A stretch of DNA of 64,000 bases from Xanthobacteraceae bacterium (GCA_022844205.1 JALHMF010000010.1:1-64000); one strand, 5' to 3'. Counted from the stretch's first letter, positions 19,262-31,376 are shown. Made by a program: numbers and translations. The notes: generated by a model from the sequence alone, not told the origin.

Positions 19262-19956
19262 CCGTGCGCGACTGGATTTCGTTCTGGGATTCGGATCATC
19301 CGATCTATGTAAATGCCCGTCATTTCGACGTGCATTATCGTGAGATCGCCAGCGACATTATTCGTTTGATCGCTTCGCCCGGTGCGAAGTTGCTTGACCA
19401 CGGCTGCGGCGAAGCCCTTCACGCGGATCGGATCGCTGCAAAATGCGGTGGACTGTTCCTGTGCGAGGCGGCGCCCGCGGTGCGGGCGCGGGTGGCGGAG
19501 CGCTTTCGCAGCGAGGATAAAATCCGCGTGCTGTCCCCGGAGGACGTGGAGAAACTGCCCGATGCCTGTCTCGATCTCGTGGTCGCGAATTCTCTCGCGC
19601 AATATCTGAAACAGGATCAGCTCAAGGCATTGTTGCAAACCTGGAAGCGTGTACTGAAGCCGAAAGGTTCGATTGTGATCGCCGATGTGATCGGGCATGA
19701 GCAGAGCGCCGCCGCCGATGCATTCGCCCTGCTTCGCTTCGCCGCGCGAAACGGGTTTCTGATCGCGGCCTTCTTTGGTCTGGTGCGAACGGTATTTTCG
19801 GATTACAGAAAAATCCGCGCGCAGCTTGGCTTCACACAATACTCCGAGGATGAAATGCTTTCGCTGCTGCATGCCGCCGGTTTTATTGGGATGCGGATGC
19901 CGCGCAATTTCGGGCACAATCAGAACCGCATGGCGTTTCTGGCGGAAAAATCCTGA
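19258..19956 (+). CDS. Class I SAM-dependent methyltransferase
   Basis: 232 residues; start ATG overlaps the upstream stop (ATGA). SAM-binding motif I is LLDHGCGEALH (about 46-56), followed by a DLVVANSLAQYL motif and the strand GSIVIADVIGHEQ. It probably methylates a small molecule or lipid. Translational coupling to the AceE-like enzyme suggests a shared pathway. Substrate unknown. Confidence 0.85.
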   Translation: MTVRDWISFWDSDHPIYVNARHFDVHYREIASDIIRLIASPGAKLLDHGCGEALHADRIAAKCGGLFLCEAAPAVRARVAERFRSEDKIRVLSPEDVEKLPDACLDLVVANSLAQYLKQDQLKALLQTWKRVLKPKGSIVIADVIGHEQSAAADAFALLRFAARNGFLIAAFFGLVRTVFSDYRKIRAQLGFTQYSEDEMLSLLHAAGFIGMRMPRNFGHNQNRMAFLAEKS

Positions 19957-20061
19957 GCCGGGATCGGGGCCGTTTCGCCGCAGGCTAAGTCCCTCTGCGG
20001 GCATAGAAATAGTTGTCCCAAGGGCGGGGTTGCTTGGCCCGCCCAATCTCCGCTAAGACCA

Positions 20062-20135
20062 CGCGACCGCGGCGGGCTTGCTTTTGTCTTCTGTCCGCGC
20101 CGGGCAGGTCGCGCGATAAGGCGCGTCCTTTTTTT
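20062..20135 (+). promoter_or_regulatory. Terminator with alternative pairing in the carB leader
   Basis: A terminator-like hairpin, GGTCGCGC (20107-20114) with GCGCGTCC (20121-20128), is followed by a run of T and ends about 20 bases before the carB start. An upstream segment CGCGACC (20062-20068) is exactly complementary to GGTCGCG (20107-20113) and would compete with the 5' arm. This could be an attenuator, or simply the terminator of the preceding operon. Confidence 0.5.
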
Positions 20136-20155
20136 ATGTGGCTTATCGAGTTCGA

Positions 20156-23425
<3,270 letters not shown>

Positions 23426-23469
23426 CTGTACCGCTTGCCCCGGCGGCGACGGGGGTGTTCGTTTTTGTT

Positions 23470-23514
23470 CCGCAGTCGCCGCACCGGATGGACCGGAGCG
23501 AGACTGCGGTTTTT
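23470..23514 (+). terminator. Terminator of carB
   Basis: Arms CCGCAGTC (23470-23477) and GACTGCGG (23502-23509) are followed by five T. A CCGG/CCGG pair lies inside the loop. A second hairpin, CTCGTCCGGG/CCCGGCGAG, lies just beyond (about 23520-23545) in the greA leader. Confidence 0.8.
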
Positions 23515-23560
23515 GAGTCTCTCGTCCGGGGTTTTTCCCGGCGAGCCTGGAGAGAAGAAG

Positions 23561-24034
23561 ATGGAAAAGATCCCGATGACGGCGTCCGGTTTTGCCGCCC
23601 TCGAGGCCGAATTGCGCGAACGGCAGACCGTCGAGCGCCCGCGCATCATTCAGCAGATCACCGAGGCCCGCGGCCACGGCGACCTGTCGGAGAACGCCGA
23701 ATATCATGCCGCGAAGGAATCGCAGTCGCTCAACGAAGGCCGCATCGCGGAGCTTGAGGACAAGATTTCGCGCGCCGAAGTGATCGACGTGTCCAAGCTC
23801 TCGGGCGACACCATCACGTTTGGCGCGAGCGTAACACTCATGGACGAAGATACCGACGAGAAAAAAGCCTGGCATATCGTCGGCGAAACGGAAGCCGACG
23901 CCAAGGCCGGACGTATTTCCATTACTTCGCCATTGGGCCGCGCGCTGATCGGCAAGAAGAAGGGCGCATCGGTCGAAGTGAACACGCCGAAGGGCGCCAA
24001 GGGCTACAAGGTACTCAAGATCGACTGGCTCTGA
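23561..24034 (+). CDS. greA: Transcription elongation factor GreA
   Basis: 157 residues. N-terminal coiled-coil that inserts into the RNA polymerase secondary channel, with the acidic tip motif [18 protein letters not shown], and a C-terminal FKBP-like domain ([18 protein letters not shown]). It rescues backtracked polymerase by stimulating RNA cleavage. GAGAGAAG precedes the ATG. It lies downstream of carB but behind a terminator, so it likely has its own promoter. Confidence 0.97.
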   Translation: MEKIPMTASGFAALEAELRERQTVERPRIIQQITEARGHGDLSENAEYHAAKESQSLNEGRIAELEDKISRAEVIDVSKLSGDTITFGASVTLMDEDTDEKKAWHIVGETEADAKAGRISITSPLGRALIGKKKGASVEVNTPKGAKGYKVLKIDWL

Positions 24035-24056
24035 TTGGCTCGATCCAAAGGAATGG

Positions 24057-24090
24057 AAATTGGCTGGGTACTGACCTGGCCAATTTTTTT
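24057..24090 (+). terminator. Terminator of greA
   Basis: Arms AAATTGGC (24057-24064) and GCCAATTT (24079-24086), an inner GGT/ACC pair and a T-run to 24090. It just reaches the stop codon of the convergent gene. Confidence 0.85.
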
Positions 24091-24835
24091 AGCGAGAGAT
24101 GCAACCGCCCAGCGCTTCGCATTTGAAACCGCGGGCGGCGCAGCCCGCGATGGCCTCCCGCGCGCTGGAGCCTATATAATAACCTTGCTGATCTTGGTCA
24201 TTCATGCCGCTAGCGATGTAGGCGCAGCCGCGATTGAACACGTGGACAACCTGGCAAGGGTATCTCGCGCCATAAAGCTCAAGCACGGATTCCATGCAGT
24301 TTGCATTGGCGACGCGTCTCGCTTCAGCTTCGGAAGGCTGATTGATGGAGCGTCCCAAGGCAATTCCCAATTCTCCCCATGTCCACGCCAATGCTCCCCA
24401 GCGCTCGCCTCCCTTCGGCGAATCCGGAGATTGCGATTGCGCGCCGGACGGAGCTCCTTTCCCCGCAACGGCCGGTCCTCCACCGGAGCGCGTCACGCTG
24501 AGCGGAAAGCCGAGACTGTTGCGGCCTGTCATCGAGTTCCCGTCTCCGGACAGGCTGAGTGTGTCGGTCATTCGCAGATTGATGGTCCAGTCCACCTGAA
24601 TGCGGCCGGCTACGGGATCGATGCAGCGCCAAGTGCCCCCCTGCTTTTTTTCGGGAGCCGAGACTTGTCCGTTGGCGGTGAAGATCGTGCGATTGCCCGG
24701 AAAATAGACCCACGTTCCCGCGATCTGGCTGCAACGGCTCGCGGCGCTCAGGGATTTTCGGGGACAGGCAACGACTGAGATCACCATCATGAAGGCAAGA
24801 ATAACGAACAGGTATCGCTTTTTCACAGGCTGCAA
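24089..24835 (-). CDS. Secreted DUF4189-type protein
   Basis: 248 residues. The N-terminal signal sequence (about 1-23) ends near VVAC, which could be a lipobox-like site though no clear -3/-1 pattern fits. The middle part (about 35-100) resembles a lipocalin-like ligand region (AGTWVYFPGN...GGTWRCIDP). The C-terminal 100 residues have the spaced cysteines and alanines of DUF4189 (ALAWTWGELGIALG... CMESV... CQVVHVF... CAYIA... CAARGFKCE). The gene is 8 bases after the TPR gene on the same strand, so the two exported proteins probably work together. Confidence 0.72.
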   Translation of the reverse strand: MQPVKKRYLFVILAFMMVISVVACPRKSLSAASRCSQIAGTWVYFPGNRTIFTANGQVSAPEKKQGGTWRCIDPVAGRIQVDWTINLRMTDTLSLSGDGNSMTGRNSLGFPLSVTRSGGGPAVAGKGAPSGAQSQSPDSPKGGERWGALAWTWGELGIALGRSINQPSEAEARRVANANCMESVLELYGARYPCQVVHVFNRGCAYIASGMNDQDQQGYYIGSSAREAIAGCAARGFKCEALGGCISR

Positions 24836-24843
24836 CTCCGCGC

Positions 24844-26562
24844 TTAGTTTTCTCGTACCGGCGGCTTCTCGAGCTGTTCCAGCCCGTAAAAGGCAACGAT
24901 TGTACGGGCATTTGCATCAATGACCTTGGCGGCGGAAAAATCCGCCTGCGCCTTTGCCGTGTCTCCGAGTTGCTGCCACGCCAGCCCGCGTGCGTAGAGC
25001 AAGCCGGCATTCGTAAAGCCGTTGAGCAGCTCGTTAAAATCCGCAATCGCTTTGTGGAATTGCCCCAGCTTTAAAAAAGCGAACGGGCGGTGATACGGGA
25101 TGCCGGGGAACACACTGAATTTCGCAGACTCTTCGCAGTCTTGCAAAGCCGCTTCCGCCTGGTTGGCCTGAAGCCGGACAAGGCAGCGGTCAAGCAATAC
25201 GCGCTGCTTGCCTATTTTGGCTTTTACATCGTCCGCAGGCTTTGGAGACAGAATTTCGAGGGCGCGGTCCAGATCTGCAATCGCGAGATCGAATTTTCGT
25301 TCGCTTCTGTAAATGGCGCTCCGCGCCGTCAGCCCGTCTATACCGTCCGGTTCAAGCCTGATGGCTTCGCCGTAATCCTGCAGGGCTCGCTCGAATTTCT
25401 GCTGCCATGCATAAGTAATGCCGCGCCCGATATGGGCTTTGGCGAGTTTCGGGTTGAGGTCGATCGCGCTATCAAAGCGCTCGATCGATTCATCCAGTTT
25501 CTTCTTCAACCGCAGCCGCTCGCCTTCCCGAACGTAGTAATCGGGCGCGTCCGCATCGAGCTTCACCGTCTCCGCAAAGTCGGCGAGCGCCCGCTCATTA
25601 TTGCCTTTGGCCTTGTAGGCCTTGCCGCGGTAAAAATAGGCATATGCGTATTTCGGTTCGAGAAAAATATGATCGGTCATATCCGCAATGGTTTTGTCGA
25701 AATCCCCCTTGCCGTAATGAGCCCGGCCACGATTGTAGATTGAGTCCGTATCAGTTGGATCGAGGCGAAGCGCTTCACTGTAATCGCGGATGGCGGCGTC
25801 GAACATTCCCTTCAAGCGAAAGGCTTGTGCCCGGTGGTAAAATGCCGAAGCGGATTTTGAATTCAGCCGAATTGATTGATCGAAATCGCGGATCGCAAGA
25901 TCAAATTCTTCACGATTTGCATAGATGCGTCCCCGATTGTTGTAATAAAGTGCGTCATTCGGTGACAGTTTGATCGCTTGATTTATATCCTTGAGCGCAA
26001 GCTCATCCTTGTCCATTCGCCAATGCAATAACGAGCGGTCGTTGTAATAGGTCGATTTGTTGGGGGCGAGGCGGATCGCGGAATCGATGTCGGCTAGCGC
26101 CTTATCCATCTCCTTTTTTTCATAGTTCAAGCGAGAACGGCTTGCGAGTGAAATTGGATCACGCGGGTTCATGCGGATCGCCTGATTTAGATCCTCAAGC
26201 GCTGAATCGTATTCCTTCTTCTCCATGTACGCGTAGCCGCGTGCCGCATAATGATCGCTGCTGGAGGGGTCGAGCCTGATCGCGTCATCGAAATCCGAGA
26301 TGGCTGCATCGTATGCGCCGGTCTTGTTGTATTCGAGGCCGCGATTATAGTAGGCGACCGCCATATTGTGGTCGTCTTCCCTGCCACGATCGATGATGGC
26401 CGTGCATCCCTTTATTATTTGCTCAGGCGAGGTCGGATTTTTCGGGGCGCAGAGGGACCAGTCGCGGCTTTGCGCCGCCGCCGGCTCCAAGGGGGCCCCC
26501 AGAACAGCGAACAAACCCGTCACGAGAATCGCTTTTTGGAGGCGCGGCCAACCAATGCTCAT
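24844..26562 (-). CDS. Exported tetratricopeptide-repeat protein
   Basis: 572 residues: signal peptide ending EPAAAQ, then about a dozen consecutive TPR units from residue 65 on (for example AYYNRGLEYNKTGAYDAAIS and HYAARGYAYMEKKEYDSAL), a periplasmic scaffold for protein contacts. Repeats are regular with the W/Y-G-A-P pattern and there is no enzymatic domain. Codon use is less GC-biased in places than in neighbours. First gene of a two-gene operon with the DUF4189 protein. Confidence 0.88.
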   Translation of the reverse strand: MSIGWPRLQKAILVTGLFAVLGAPLEPAAAQSRDWSLCAPKNPTSPEQIIKGCTAIIDRGREDDHNMAVAYYNRGLEYNKTGAYDAAISDFDDAIRLDPSSSDHYAARGYAYMEKKEYDSALEDLNQAIRMNPRDPISLASRSRLNYEKKEMDKALADIDSAIRLAPNKSTYYNDRSLLHWRMDKDELALKDINQAIKLSPNDALYYNNRGRIYANREEFDLAIRDFDQSIRLNSKSASAFYHRAQAFRLKGMFDAAIRDYSEALRLDPTDTDSIYNRGRAHYGKGDFDKTIADMTDHIFLEPKYAYAYFYRGKAYKAKGNNERALADFAETVKLDADAPDYYVREGERLRLKKKLDESIERFDSAIDLNPKLAKAHIGRGITYAWQQKFERALQDYGEAIRLEPDGIDGLTARSAIYRSERKFDLAIADLDRALEILSPKPADDVKAKIGKQRVLLDRCLVRLQANQAEAALQDCEESAKFSVFPGIPYHRPFAFLKLGQFHKAIADFNELLNGFTNAGLLYARGLAWQQLGDTAKAQADFSAAKVIDANARTIVAFYGLEQLEKPPVREN

Positions 26563-26689
26563 ATTGTAGAATAGGACTTGAGTGCGGCGCGGCCTTGATG
26601 CACGTCAACCGGGCGTGGTTTTCCTCCCTTACTTCCAGTGTTAAAAAGTGCCTGATCAGCAAAAAATGCTGTTTAAAAGGAGGTCTGTG

Positions 26690-27136
26690 ATGACCCGCCG
26701 CGAATTCGTATTTGGATTGTCCGTCAGTGCGACTGCGCTCGCCGTGGCGATGTCACCGGACGCGGCATTCGCGCAGAGGCGTCCGGCGATCACTGTCGAT
26801 GTGCGTCCGATCGAGTCTCGTTACGGCCGCGGCCCACAAAGCATCCTGCTGCAGCAGCGTTTGCAACAGAGCATGGCGCAGGCTTTCGCCGGCCGCTCCG
26901 TGCCGCCGATGACGGTGCGCATCTATCGGATGACCCTGGCGATCGGCGTTTACAGCCGCGGCGGCAGTGGCACCGATTATCTGGACGGCGAGATCATCGT
27001 GGGCGGCCGCTCGATTCCGATTCTCGTCACGCAAAATTCGGACTCTGCCGGCTACTGGCGTTCGCCGAATTTTGACGAATTGCGCGTGATCAGCCTCGCC
27101 GATGCCTTCGCCGGATGGGCGAAGCGGAAGGTGTAA
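26690..27136 (+). CDS. Tat-exported protein, function unknown
   Basis: 148 residues starting MTRREFVFGLSVSATALAV, a twin-arginine signal (RRxF with hydrophobic core) cleaved near AFA. The perfect AAAGGAGGT five to six bases ahead of ATG 26690 decides the start over a longer frame. The mature domain (about 27-148) is beta-rich with no recognised motifs. It is divergent from the TPR gene. Confidence 0.75.
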   Translation: MTRREFVFGLSVSATALAVAMSPDAAFAQRRPAITVDVRPIESRYGRGPQSILLQQRLQQSMAQAFAGRSVPPMTVRIYRMTLAIGVYSRGGSGTDYLDGEIIVGGRSIPILVTQNSDSAGYWRSPNFDELRVISLADAFAGWAKRKV

Positions 27137-27143
27137 GGTTTCC

Positions 27144-27262
27144 GTCATTCCGCAGGCCGAGCACAGCGATGCAGTCCGGAATCCATAATCCCATAGAAAA
27201 TAATTAAGGAATGTGTTTATGGATTCCGGGTTCGCGCGCTGCGCACGCGCCCCGGAATGACG
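27144..27262. repeat. Family B-type palindromic repeat
   Basis: The ends CGTCATTCCGC and CCCCGGAATGACGG and the inner pair GGAATCCATAA (27178-27188) and TTATGGATTCCGGG (about 27219-27232) form a long imperfect hairpin between two convergent genes, with an AT-rich loop. Confidence 0.8.
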
Positions 27263-27263
27263 G

Positions 27264-27728
27264 CTACTCCAGCGGGACGCTCGCTTCGTCCTTGGAGCGG
27301 CGGAGCGTGAGGGCGGTCTTCACGTTGCGTACATTGGGTGCGGCGGTCAGTTCCGACACGAATGCCTGAAACGCCGCAAGATCGGGCGCCACGCATTTCA
27401 GGATGAAATCGGTTTCGCCCGACAGCATCCAGCATTCGCGCACGAACGGCATCTTGCGGATACGCTCCTCGAAAGCGTTGAGGTCGTTCTCGGCCTGGCT
27501 GCCAAGATTGACCATTGCGAAGGCGGTCAGCTCAAAGCCGAGCAATTTTTCGTCGAGCAGCGCGCGGTAGCCGCGAACGATCCCGGCCTCTTCCAGCGCG
27601 CGCATGCGGCGCAGGCAAGGGGGCGCTGAAATGCCGACCCGGCGTGACAGTTCGACATTGGTAATGCGCCCGTCGCGCTGCAATTCGCTCAGGATTTTCC
27701 AGTCGATGGAATCAAGCCGGTCGCGCAT
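27264..27728 (-). CDS. Lrp/AsnC-family transcriptional regulator
   Basis: 154 residues beginning MRDRLDSIDWKILSELQRDGRITNVELSRRVGIS, a textbook Lrp helix-turn-helix, followed by the RAM effector-binding domain (FELTAFAMVNL...GETDFILKCVAPDL). Binds an amino acid and folds DNA around octamers. Divergent from trxB with about 200 bases between, an arrangement seen in many alphaproteobacteria, so it may regulate trxB or itself. Start set at the ATG at the conserved N-terminus; the frame is open for 55 more codons upstream. Confidence 0.93.
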   Translation of the reverse strand: MRDRLDSIDWKILSELQRDGRITNVELSRRVGISAPPCLRRMRALEEAGIVRGYRALLDEKLLGFELTAFAMVNLGSQAENDLNAFEERIRKMPFVRECWMLSGETDFILKCVAPDLAAFQAFVSELTAAPNVRNVKTALTLRRSKDEASVPLE

Positions 27729-27934
27729 GGGATTTCCCGTTTCCCCGCTGGGGAATAGGCGCAGGGTGTATGCGCGGGGGCGTTCGCGCGCAAGCACCGT
27801 GCAGCCGAGTCGCGCCCATCGCGAGGCCGTGAACGGCAAATCCGGGTTTATCCAAAGGTACTTGCAAGCGGTTTGCACCTTCGGGCCGGACACGCCATAT
27901 CTAGCCTCGACAGTTTTCGTTCGAGGGTATGGAA

Positions 27935-28903
27935 ATGGCGAGCGAGCATGTGCGTCTCGTGATCATCGGGTCGGGTCCGGCGGGCTATACGGCGGCGATC
28001 TATGCCGCGCGGGCTATGCTGGCGCCCGTATTGATCACGGGCCAGCAGCCCGGCGGCCAGCTCACCATCACCACCGACGTCGAGAACTATCCGGGCTTCG
28101 CCAAGGTCGTGCAGGGGCCGTGGCTGATGGAAGAAATGCGCCAGCAGGCCGAGCATGTTGGCACGCGCATCGTCAGCGATCATGTTTCCAAGCTCGATCT
28201 CTCCAAGCGGCCGTTCCGGATGGAACTGGAATCCGGTGATGTATTCGTCGCCGACAGTGTCATCGTCTCGACCGGCGCGCAGGCGAAGTGGCTCGATCTG
28301 CCTTCCGAGCAGAAATTCCGCGGGGCGGGGGTTTCCGCCTGCGCCACCTGCGACGGCTTCTTCTTCCGCAACAAGGAAGTGCTGGTGGTGGGCGGCGGCA
28401 ATACCGCGGTGGAGGAGGCGCTGTTCCTGACCAACTTTGCCACCAAGGTGACGATCGTGCACCGGCGCGATCATTTCCGCGCGGAACGCATCCTGCAGGA
28501 TCGTCTGTTCAAGAATCCGAAGATCGAGGTGGTCTGGGACACGCAGGTCGATGAAATCCTCGGCGAGCAGTCGCCGCTGAAAGTGAATCGCGTGCGGCTG
28601 AAGAACGTGAAGACCGGCGCTACCACCGAGAAAAATTTTGACGGCGTATTCATCGCCATCGGCCATCAGCCGGCGACCGAACTCGTGAAGGATCAGTTGA
28701 AGATGAAGCCGAACGGCTATGTCTGGACCGCGCCCGACTCCACCGCGACATCGGTGCCGGGCGTGTACGCGGCCGGCGACATCACGGACGAAACCTACCG
28801 GCAGGCGGTGACGGCGGCTGGCATGGGCTGCATGGCCGCCCTCGAAGCGGAGCGTTTTCTCGCGGTGGAAGAAGCGGACCACGGCAAGCAGGCGGCGGAA
28901 TAA
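27935..28903 (+). CDS. trxB: Thioredoxin reductase
   Basis: 322 residues; reduces thioredoxin with NADPH through FAD. FAD-binding GSGPAGYTAAIYAARA at the front, NADPH-binding GGGNTAVEEA in the middle, redox-active C136-A-T-C139 and C-terminal GVYAAGDITDETYRQAVTAAGMGC. GAGGGT is seven bases before ATG 27935, which is preferred to ATG 27929 because that one is too close to the ribosome site. It is followed after 32 bases by a LysR gene on the same strand. Confidence 0.96.
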   Translation: MASEHVRLVIIGSGPAGYTAAIYAARAMLAPVLITGQQPGGQLTITTDVENYPGFAKVVQGPWLMEEMRQQAEHVGTRIVSDHVSKLDLSKRPFRMELESGDVFVADSVIVSTGAQAKWLDLPSEQKFRGAGVSACATCDGFFFRNKEVLVVGGGNTAVEEALFLTNFATKVTIVHRRDHFRAERILQDRLFKNPKIEVVWDTQVDEILGEQSPLKVNRVRLKNVKTGATTEKNFDGVFIAIGHQPATELVKDQLKMKPNGYVWTAPDSTATSVPGVYAAGDITDETYRQAVTAAGMGCMAALEAERFLAVEEADHGKQAAE

Positions 28904-28935
28904 GAATGCCTCTTTCCGGGGAAAAGCGGGGCGGG

Positions 28936-29826
28936 ATGGACTGGGACAAGCTGAAGATTTTTCACGTCGTCGCCGACGCCGGCAGTTTCACGCATGCCGG
29001 CGAAACGCTCGGGCTGTCGCAGTCGGCGGTGAGCCGCCAGATTTCCACGCTCGAACAGGAACTGAACGTGCCGCTGTTTCACCGGCACGCGCGCGGCCTG
29101 ATCCTGACCGAACAAGGCGAGCTTCTGTTCCGCACGGCGCATGAAGTGTTCATGAAGCTAGAAGCGGCGAAGACGATGCTCTCCGACAGCCGAGAGAAAC
29201 CGAACGGCGAGTTGCGGGTAACGACGGCGCTCGGGCTAGGAAGCTATTGGTTATCTGCGAGACTTGGCGAGTTTCTCGATCTCTATCCGGACATCCGCAT
29301 TCAGCTCATTCTCGCGGACGAGGAACTCGATCTCGGCATGCGCGAGGCCGATGTTGCCATTCGCCTGTGGCTGCCGGTGCAGCCCGATCTCGTGCAGCGG
29401 AAACTGTTCACCGTGCATTACCATGCTTATGCCTCGCCGGAGTACCTGAAGAAGCACGGCCATCCGCGCTCGCCGGAGGAACTCGATGGCCACCGGATTC
29501 TCGCGATCGGCGGCCATGTGCCGCAATATTACGAGCGCTTGAACTGGCTTCGGGAAGCGGGCCGCAAGCCGGGCGATCCGCGCATGCCGGCACTCGTGGT
29601 GGATAACGTGGTGGCGCTGAAGGTTGCCTCCGAGCGCGGTGTCGGCATCGCGACGCTGCCGGATTTTCTGACGGAAAGCTCGAACGGACTGGTGCGGCTG
29701 TTTTCCGATTCGGAAGCGCCGACGCTGGATGCCTATTTCGTCTACCCCGAAGAACTGCGATCCGTGGCGCGCGTGCAGGTCTTCCGCGATTTCCTGGTCG
29801 CGAAAGCGCAGCGCTGGAATTATTGA
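28936..29826 (+). CDS. LysR-family transcriptional regulator downstream of trxB
   Basis: 296 residues from MDWDKLKIFHVVADAGSFTHAGETLGLSQSAVSRQ (helix-turn-helix about 20-40), then a type 2 periplasmic-binding effector domain. The sequence is close to a set of Rhizobiales regulators that sit beside trxB. A start at 28906 would add ten residues; the ATG at 28936 matches the conserved N-terminus. Likely co-transcribed with trxB. Effector unknown. Confidence 0.88.
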   Translation: MDWDKLKIFHVVADAGSFTHAGETLGLSQSAVSRQISTLEQELNVPLFHRHARGLILTEQGELLFRTAHEVFMKLEAAKTMLSDSREKPNGELRVTTALGLGSYWLSARLGEFLDLYPDIRIQLILADEELDLGMREADVAIRLWLPVQPDLVQRKLFTVHYHAYASPEYLKKHGHPRSPEELDGHRILAIGGHVPQYYERLNWLREAGRKPGDPRMPALVVDNVVALKVASERGVGIATLPDFLTESSNGLVRLFSDSEAPTLDAYFVYPEELRSVARVQVFRDFLVAKAQRWNY

Positions 29827-30050
29827 TAAACTTTTTCGTGAGGCGCGTTCCTGCGCCGCATCATGCACAATCGTTGTCTGGTTTTTGCAGCCTTGCGCGC
29901 ATGGCATGGCGGCTATGCGGTCTGCCCGCTAACTCGCACGCCATATAGGGTAGATACTTCAGTCGTGTCTAAACGTCGCGCGCCACCTCCCCCCACTAAG
30001 CGCGACCGCCCGGATCTCCCTGGCAGACACCCGTCGAATGGCGGAACTCA
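29827..30050 (+). other. Untranslated region before a strong terminator
   Basis: No convincing gene. Short frames exist (one of about 28 codons from ATG 29863) without clear ribosome sites. The stretch ends in a strong terminator at 30051-30080. It could be the 3' UTR of the lysR gene or a small RNA gene; an internal promoter cannot be placed with confidence. Confidence 0.35.
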
Positions 30051-30080
30051 AGCCGGGCCCTTGTGGCCCGGCTTTTATTT
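30051..30080 (+). terminator. Strong Rho-independent terminator
   Basis: Perfect arms AGCCGGGCC (30051-30059) and GGCCCGGCT (30065-30073) with a five-base loop, then TTTTATTTT. It lies 225 bases after the lysR stop codon. Confidence 0.9.
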
Positions 30081-30084
30081 TGGG

Positions 30085-30230
30085 TTGACCCTCTCATCTT
30101 GTGGGAGAGGGTGGCTCAATGACCCTCACAGAGTCATTCCCCGCGAAAGCGGGGAATCCAGTAATCACTGAATCGAATTATAATTGACGCCTGTGTTTAC
30201 TGGATCGTCCGCTTTCGCGGACGATGACAA
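30085..30230. repeat. Two palindromic repeats in tandem
   Basis: Left part: ACCCTCTC...GAGAGGGT (about 30089-30112), a short relative of the CCCTCCCC family. Right part (about 30135-30229): TCATTCCCCGCGAAAGCGGGG...ATCCAGTAATCAC and TTTACTGGATCGTCCGC...GGACGATGACAA, a family B inverted pair with an AT-rich centre. Confidence 0.75.
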
Positions 30231-30255
30231 AGTGTGCGCCCGCACTGGTCATGGC

Positions 30256-31212
30256 TTAAATATACAGCTTCTCTTTTTCCATGCCCTTGTAGAGATCGGC
30301 GACGAATTCGCCGTAACCGTTGAAGAGCAATGTCGGCACGCGATCGCCCTTGCCGATGACTTCTTCCGTCGCCTGGCTCCAGCGCGGATGCGCGACGGCG
30401 GGATTGACGTTCGCCCAGAAGCCGTATTCGCGTGCCTGCAAGGCTTCCCAGAATCCTTTCGGGCGCTGGTCGGTGAAGGTGACGCGCGTGATCGATTTCA
30501 GGCTCTTGAAGCCGTACTTCCACGGCAACAAAAGGCGGATCGGCGCGCCGAATTGTTTCGGCAGCGGCTTGCCGTAGATGCCGGTCGCGATGAAGGCGAG
30601 TTCGTTATTTGCTTCCTCGACGGTGACGCCTTCGACATAGGGCCACGGATAGAAGAACGAACTGCGCTGGCCGGGCGCCATTGCGGTGTCGAGAAAGGTC
30701 TCCATGCGGACATACTTCGCCTTGGAGAGGGGCTTTGCGAATGCCACGACTTTCGACATCGGGAAGCCGGTCCATGGCAGCGCCATCGACCACGCCTCGA
30801 CGCAGCGCAGGCGAAGCAGGCGCTCTTCGAGCGGCATCGCCTTGATCAGGTCGTCGATGCCGACGGTGGTTTCCTTTTCAACCATGCCGTCGATTTTGAT
30901 GGTCCAGGGCCGCGTCTTCAGCATCTGCGCGCGGCTCGCGATCTGCTTGTCGCCGCCAAACTCATAAAAGTTATTGTAGTTGGACGAAATGTTTTCCGGC
31001 GTCAGCGGGCGATCGAGCGCGAACTTCTCGTTGCGCTTGGCGGGATAAAGCCCGGCGGTCGGGTCTTCCTGCGCATTTGCCTTGCGGGGCAGGGAGGCGG
31101 CCGCCGTCATTGCCGCGGCACCGGCCAGCAGCGTGCGGCGGTTCAGGAAAATATGTTCCGGCGTGGCCTGCGACTCGGGCATTTCCCAGCCGCGGCGGCG
31201 AATGATGTGCAT
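30256..31212 (-). CDS. msrP: Protein-methionine-sulfoxide reductase catalytic subunit MsrP
   Basis: 318 residues of the periplasmic molybdopterin enzyme YedY/MsrP, which repairs oxidised methionines in envelope proteins. Twin-arginine signal NRRTLLAG (about 24-31) and cleavage near KANA; C137 in LRCVEAW ligates molybdenum; other family blocks include FYEFGGDK, FFYPWPYVEG and FGAPIRLLLPWKYGFKS. Its usual heme partner MsrQ is not in this window, so electron delivery is from elsewhere or MsrQ is unlinked. Repeats lie on both sides. Confidence 0.95.
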   Translation of the reverse strand: MHIIRRRGWEMPESQATPEHIFLNRRTLLAGAAAMTAAASLPRKANAQEDPTAGLYPAKRNEKFALDRPLTPENISSNYNNFYEFGGDKQIASRAQMLKTRPWTIKIDGMVEKETTVGIDDLIKAMPLEERLLRLRCVEAWSMALPWTGFPMSKVVAFAKPLSKAKYVRMETFLDTAMAPGQRSSFFYPWPYVEGVTVEEANNELAFIATGIYGKPLPKQFGAPIRLLLPWKYGFKSLKSITRVTFTDQRPKGFWEALQAREYGFWANVNPAVAHPRWSQATEEVIGKGDRVPTLLFNGYGEFVADLYKGMEKEKLYI

Positions 31213-31288
31213 GGGACCTCTCCCGTTTTGTCAGCGCAGGGCTACCGCGCACCTGCATCACGGGCAAGTCAACAGGTTGTGGGTTCAT

Positions 31289-31375
31289 TCCTGTCATGCC
31301 CCGCGCAAGCGGGGCATCCAGTAAACGCAAGCGTGTCAGCGATTACTGGATCGTCCGCTTTCGCGGACGATGACA
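31289..31375. repeat. Family B palindromic repeat
   Basis: TGTCATGCCCCGCGCAAGCGGGG...ATCCAGTAAACGC and ATTACTGGATCGTCCGCTTT...GGACGATGACAA form an inverted pair ending two bases before the tetR stop codon. Confidence 0.82.
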
Positions 31376-31376
31376 A

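Noticed and set aside
23426-23560. An N-terminal extension of GreA from an upstream start near 23435
   Set aside because: It would run through the carB terminator; the standard GreA start [10 protein letters not shown] at 23561 has a ribosome site.
27729-27893. A 55-codon N-terminal extension of the Lrp-type regulator
   Set aside because: No homology to Lrp proteins, and the conserved N-terminus begins at the ATG at 27728.
29827-30080. Two-piece alphaproteobacterial tmRNA or 6S RNA
   Set aside because: No proteolysis-tag coding sequence, no tRNA-like ends and no long bubble-containing hairpin could be found.
29863-30171. A 102-codon frame reading through the strong terminator
   Set aside because: It crosses a Rho-independent terminator and a palindromic repeat, so it is not a credible gene.
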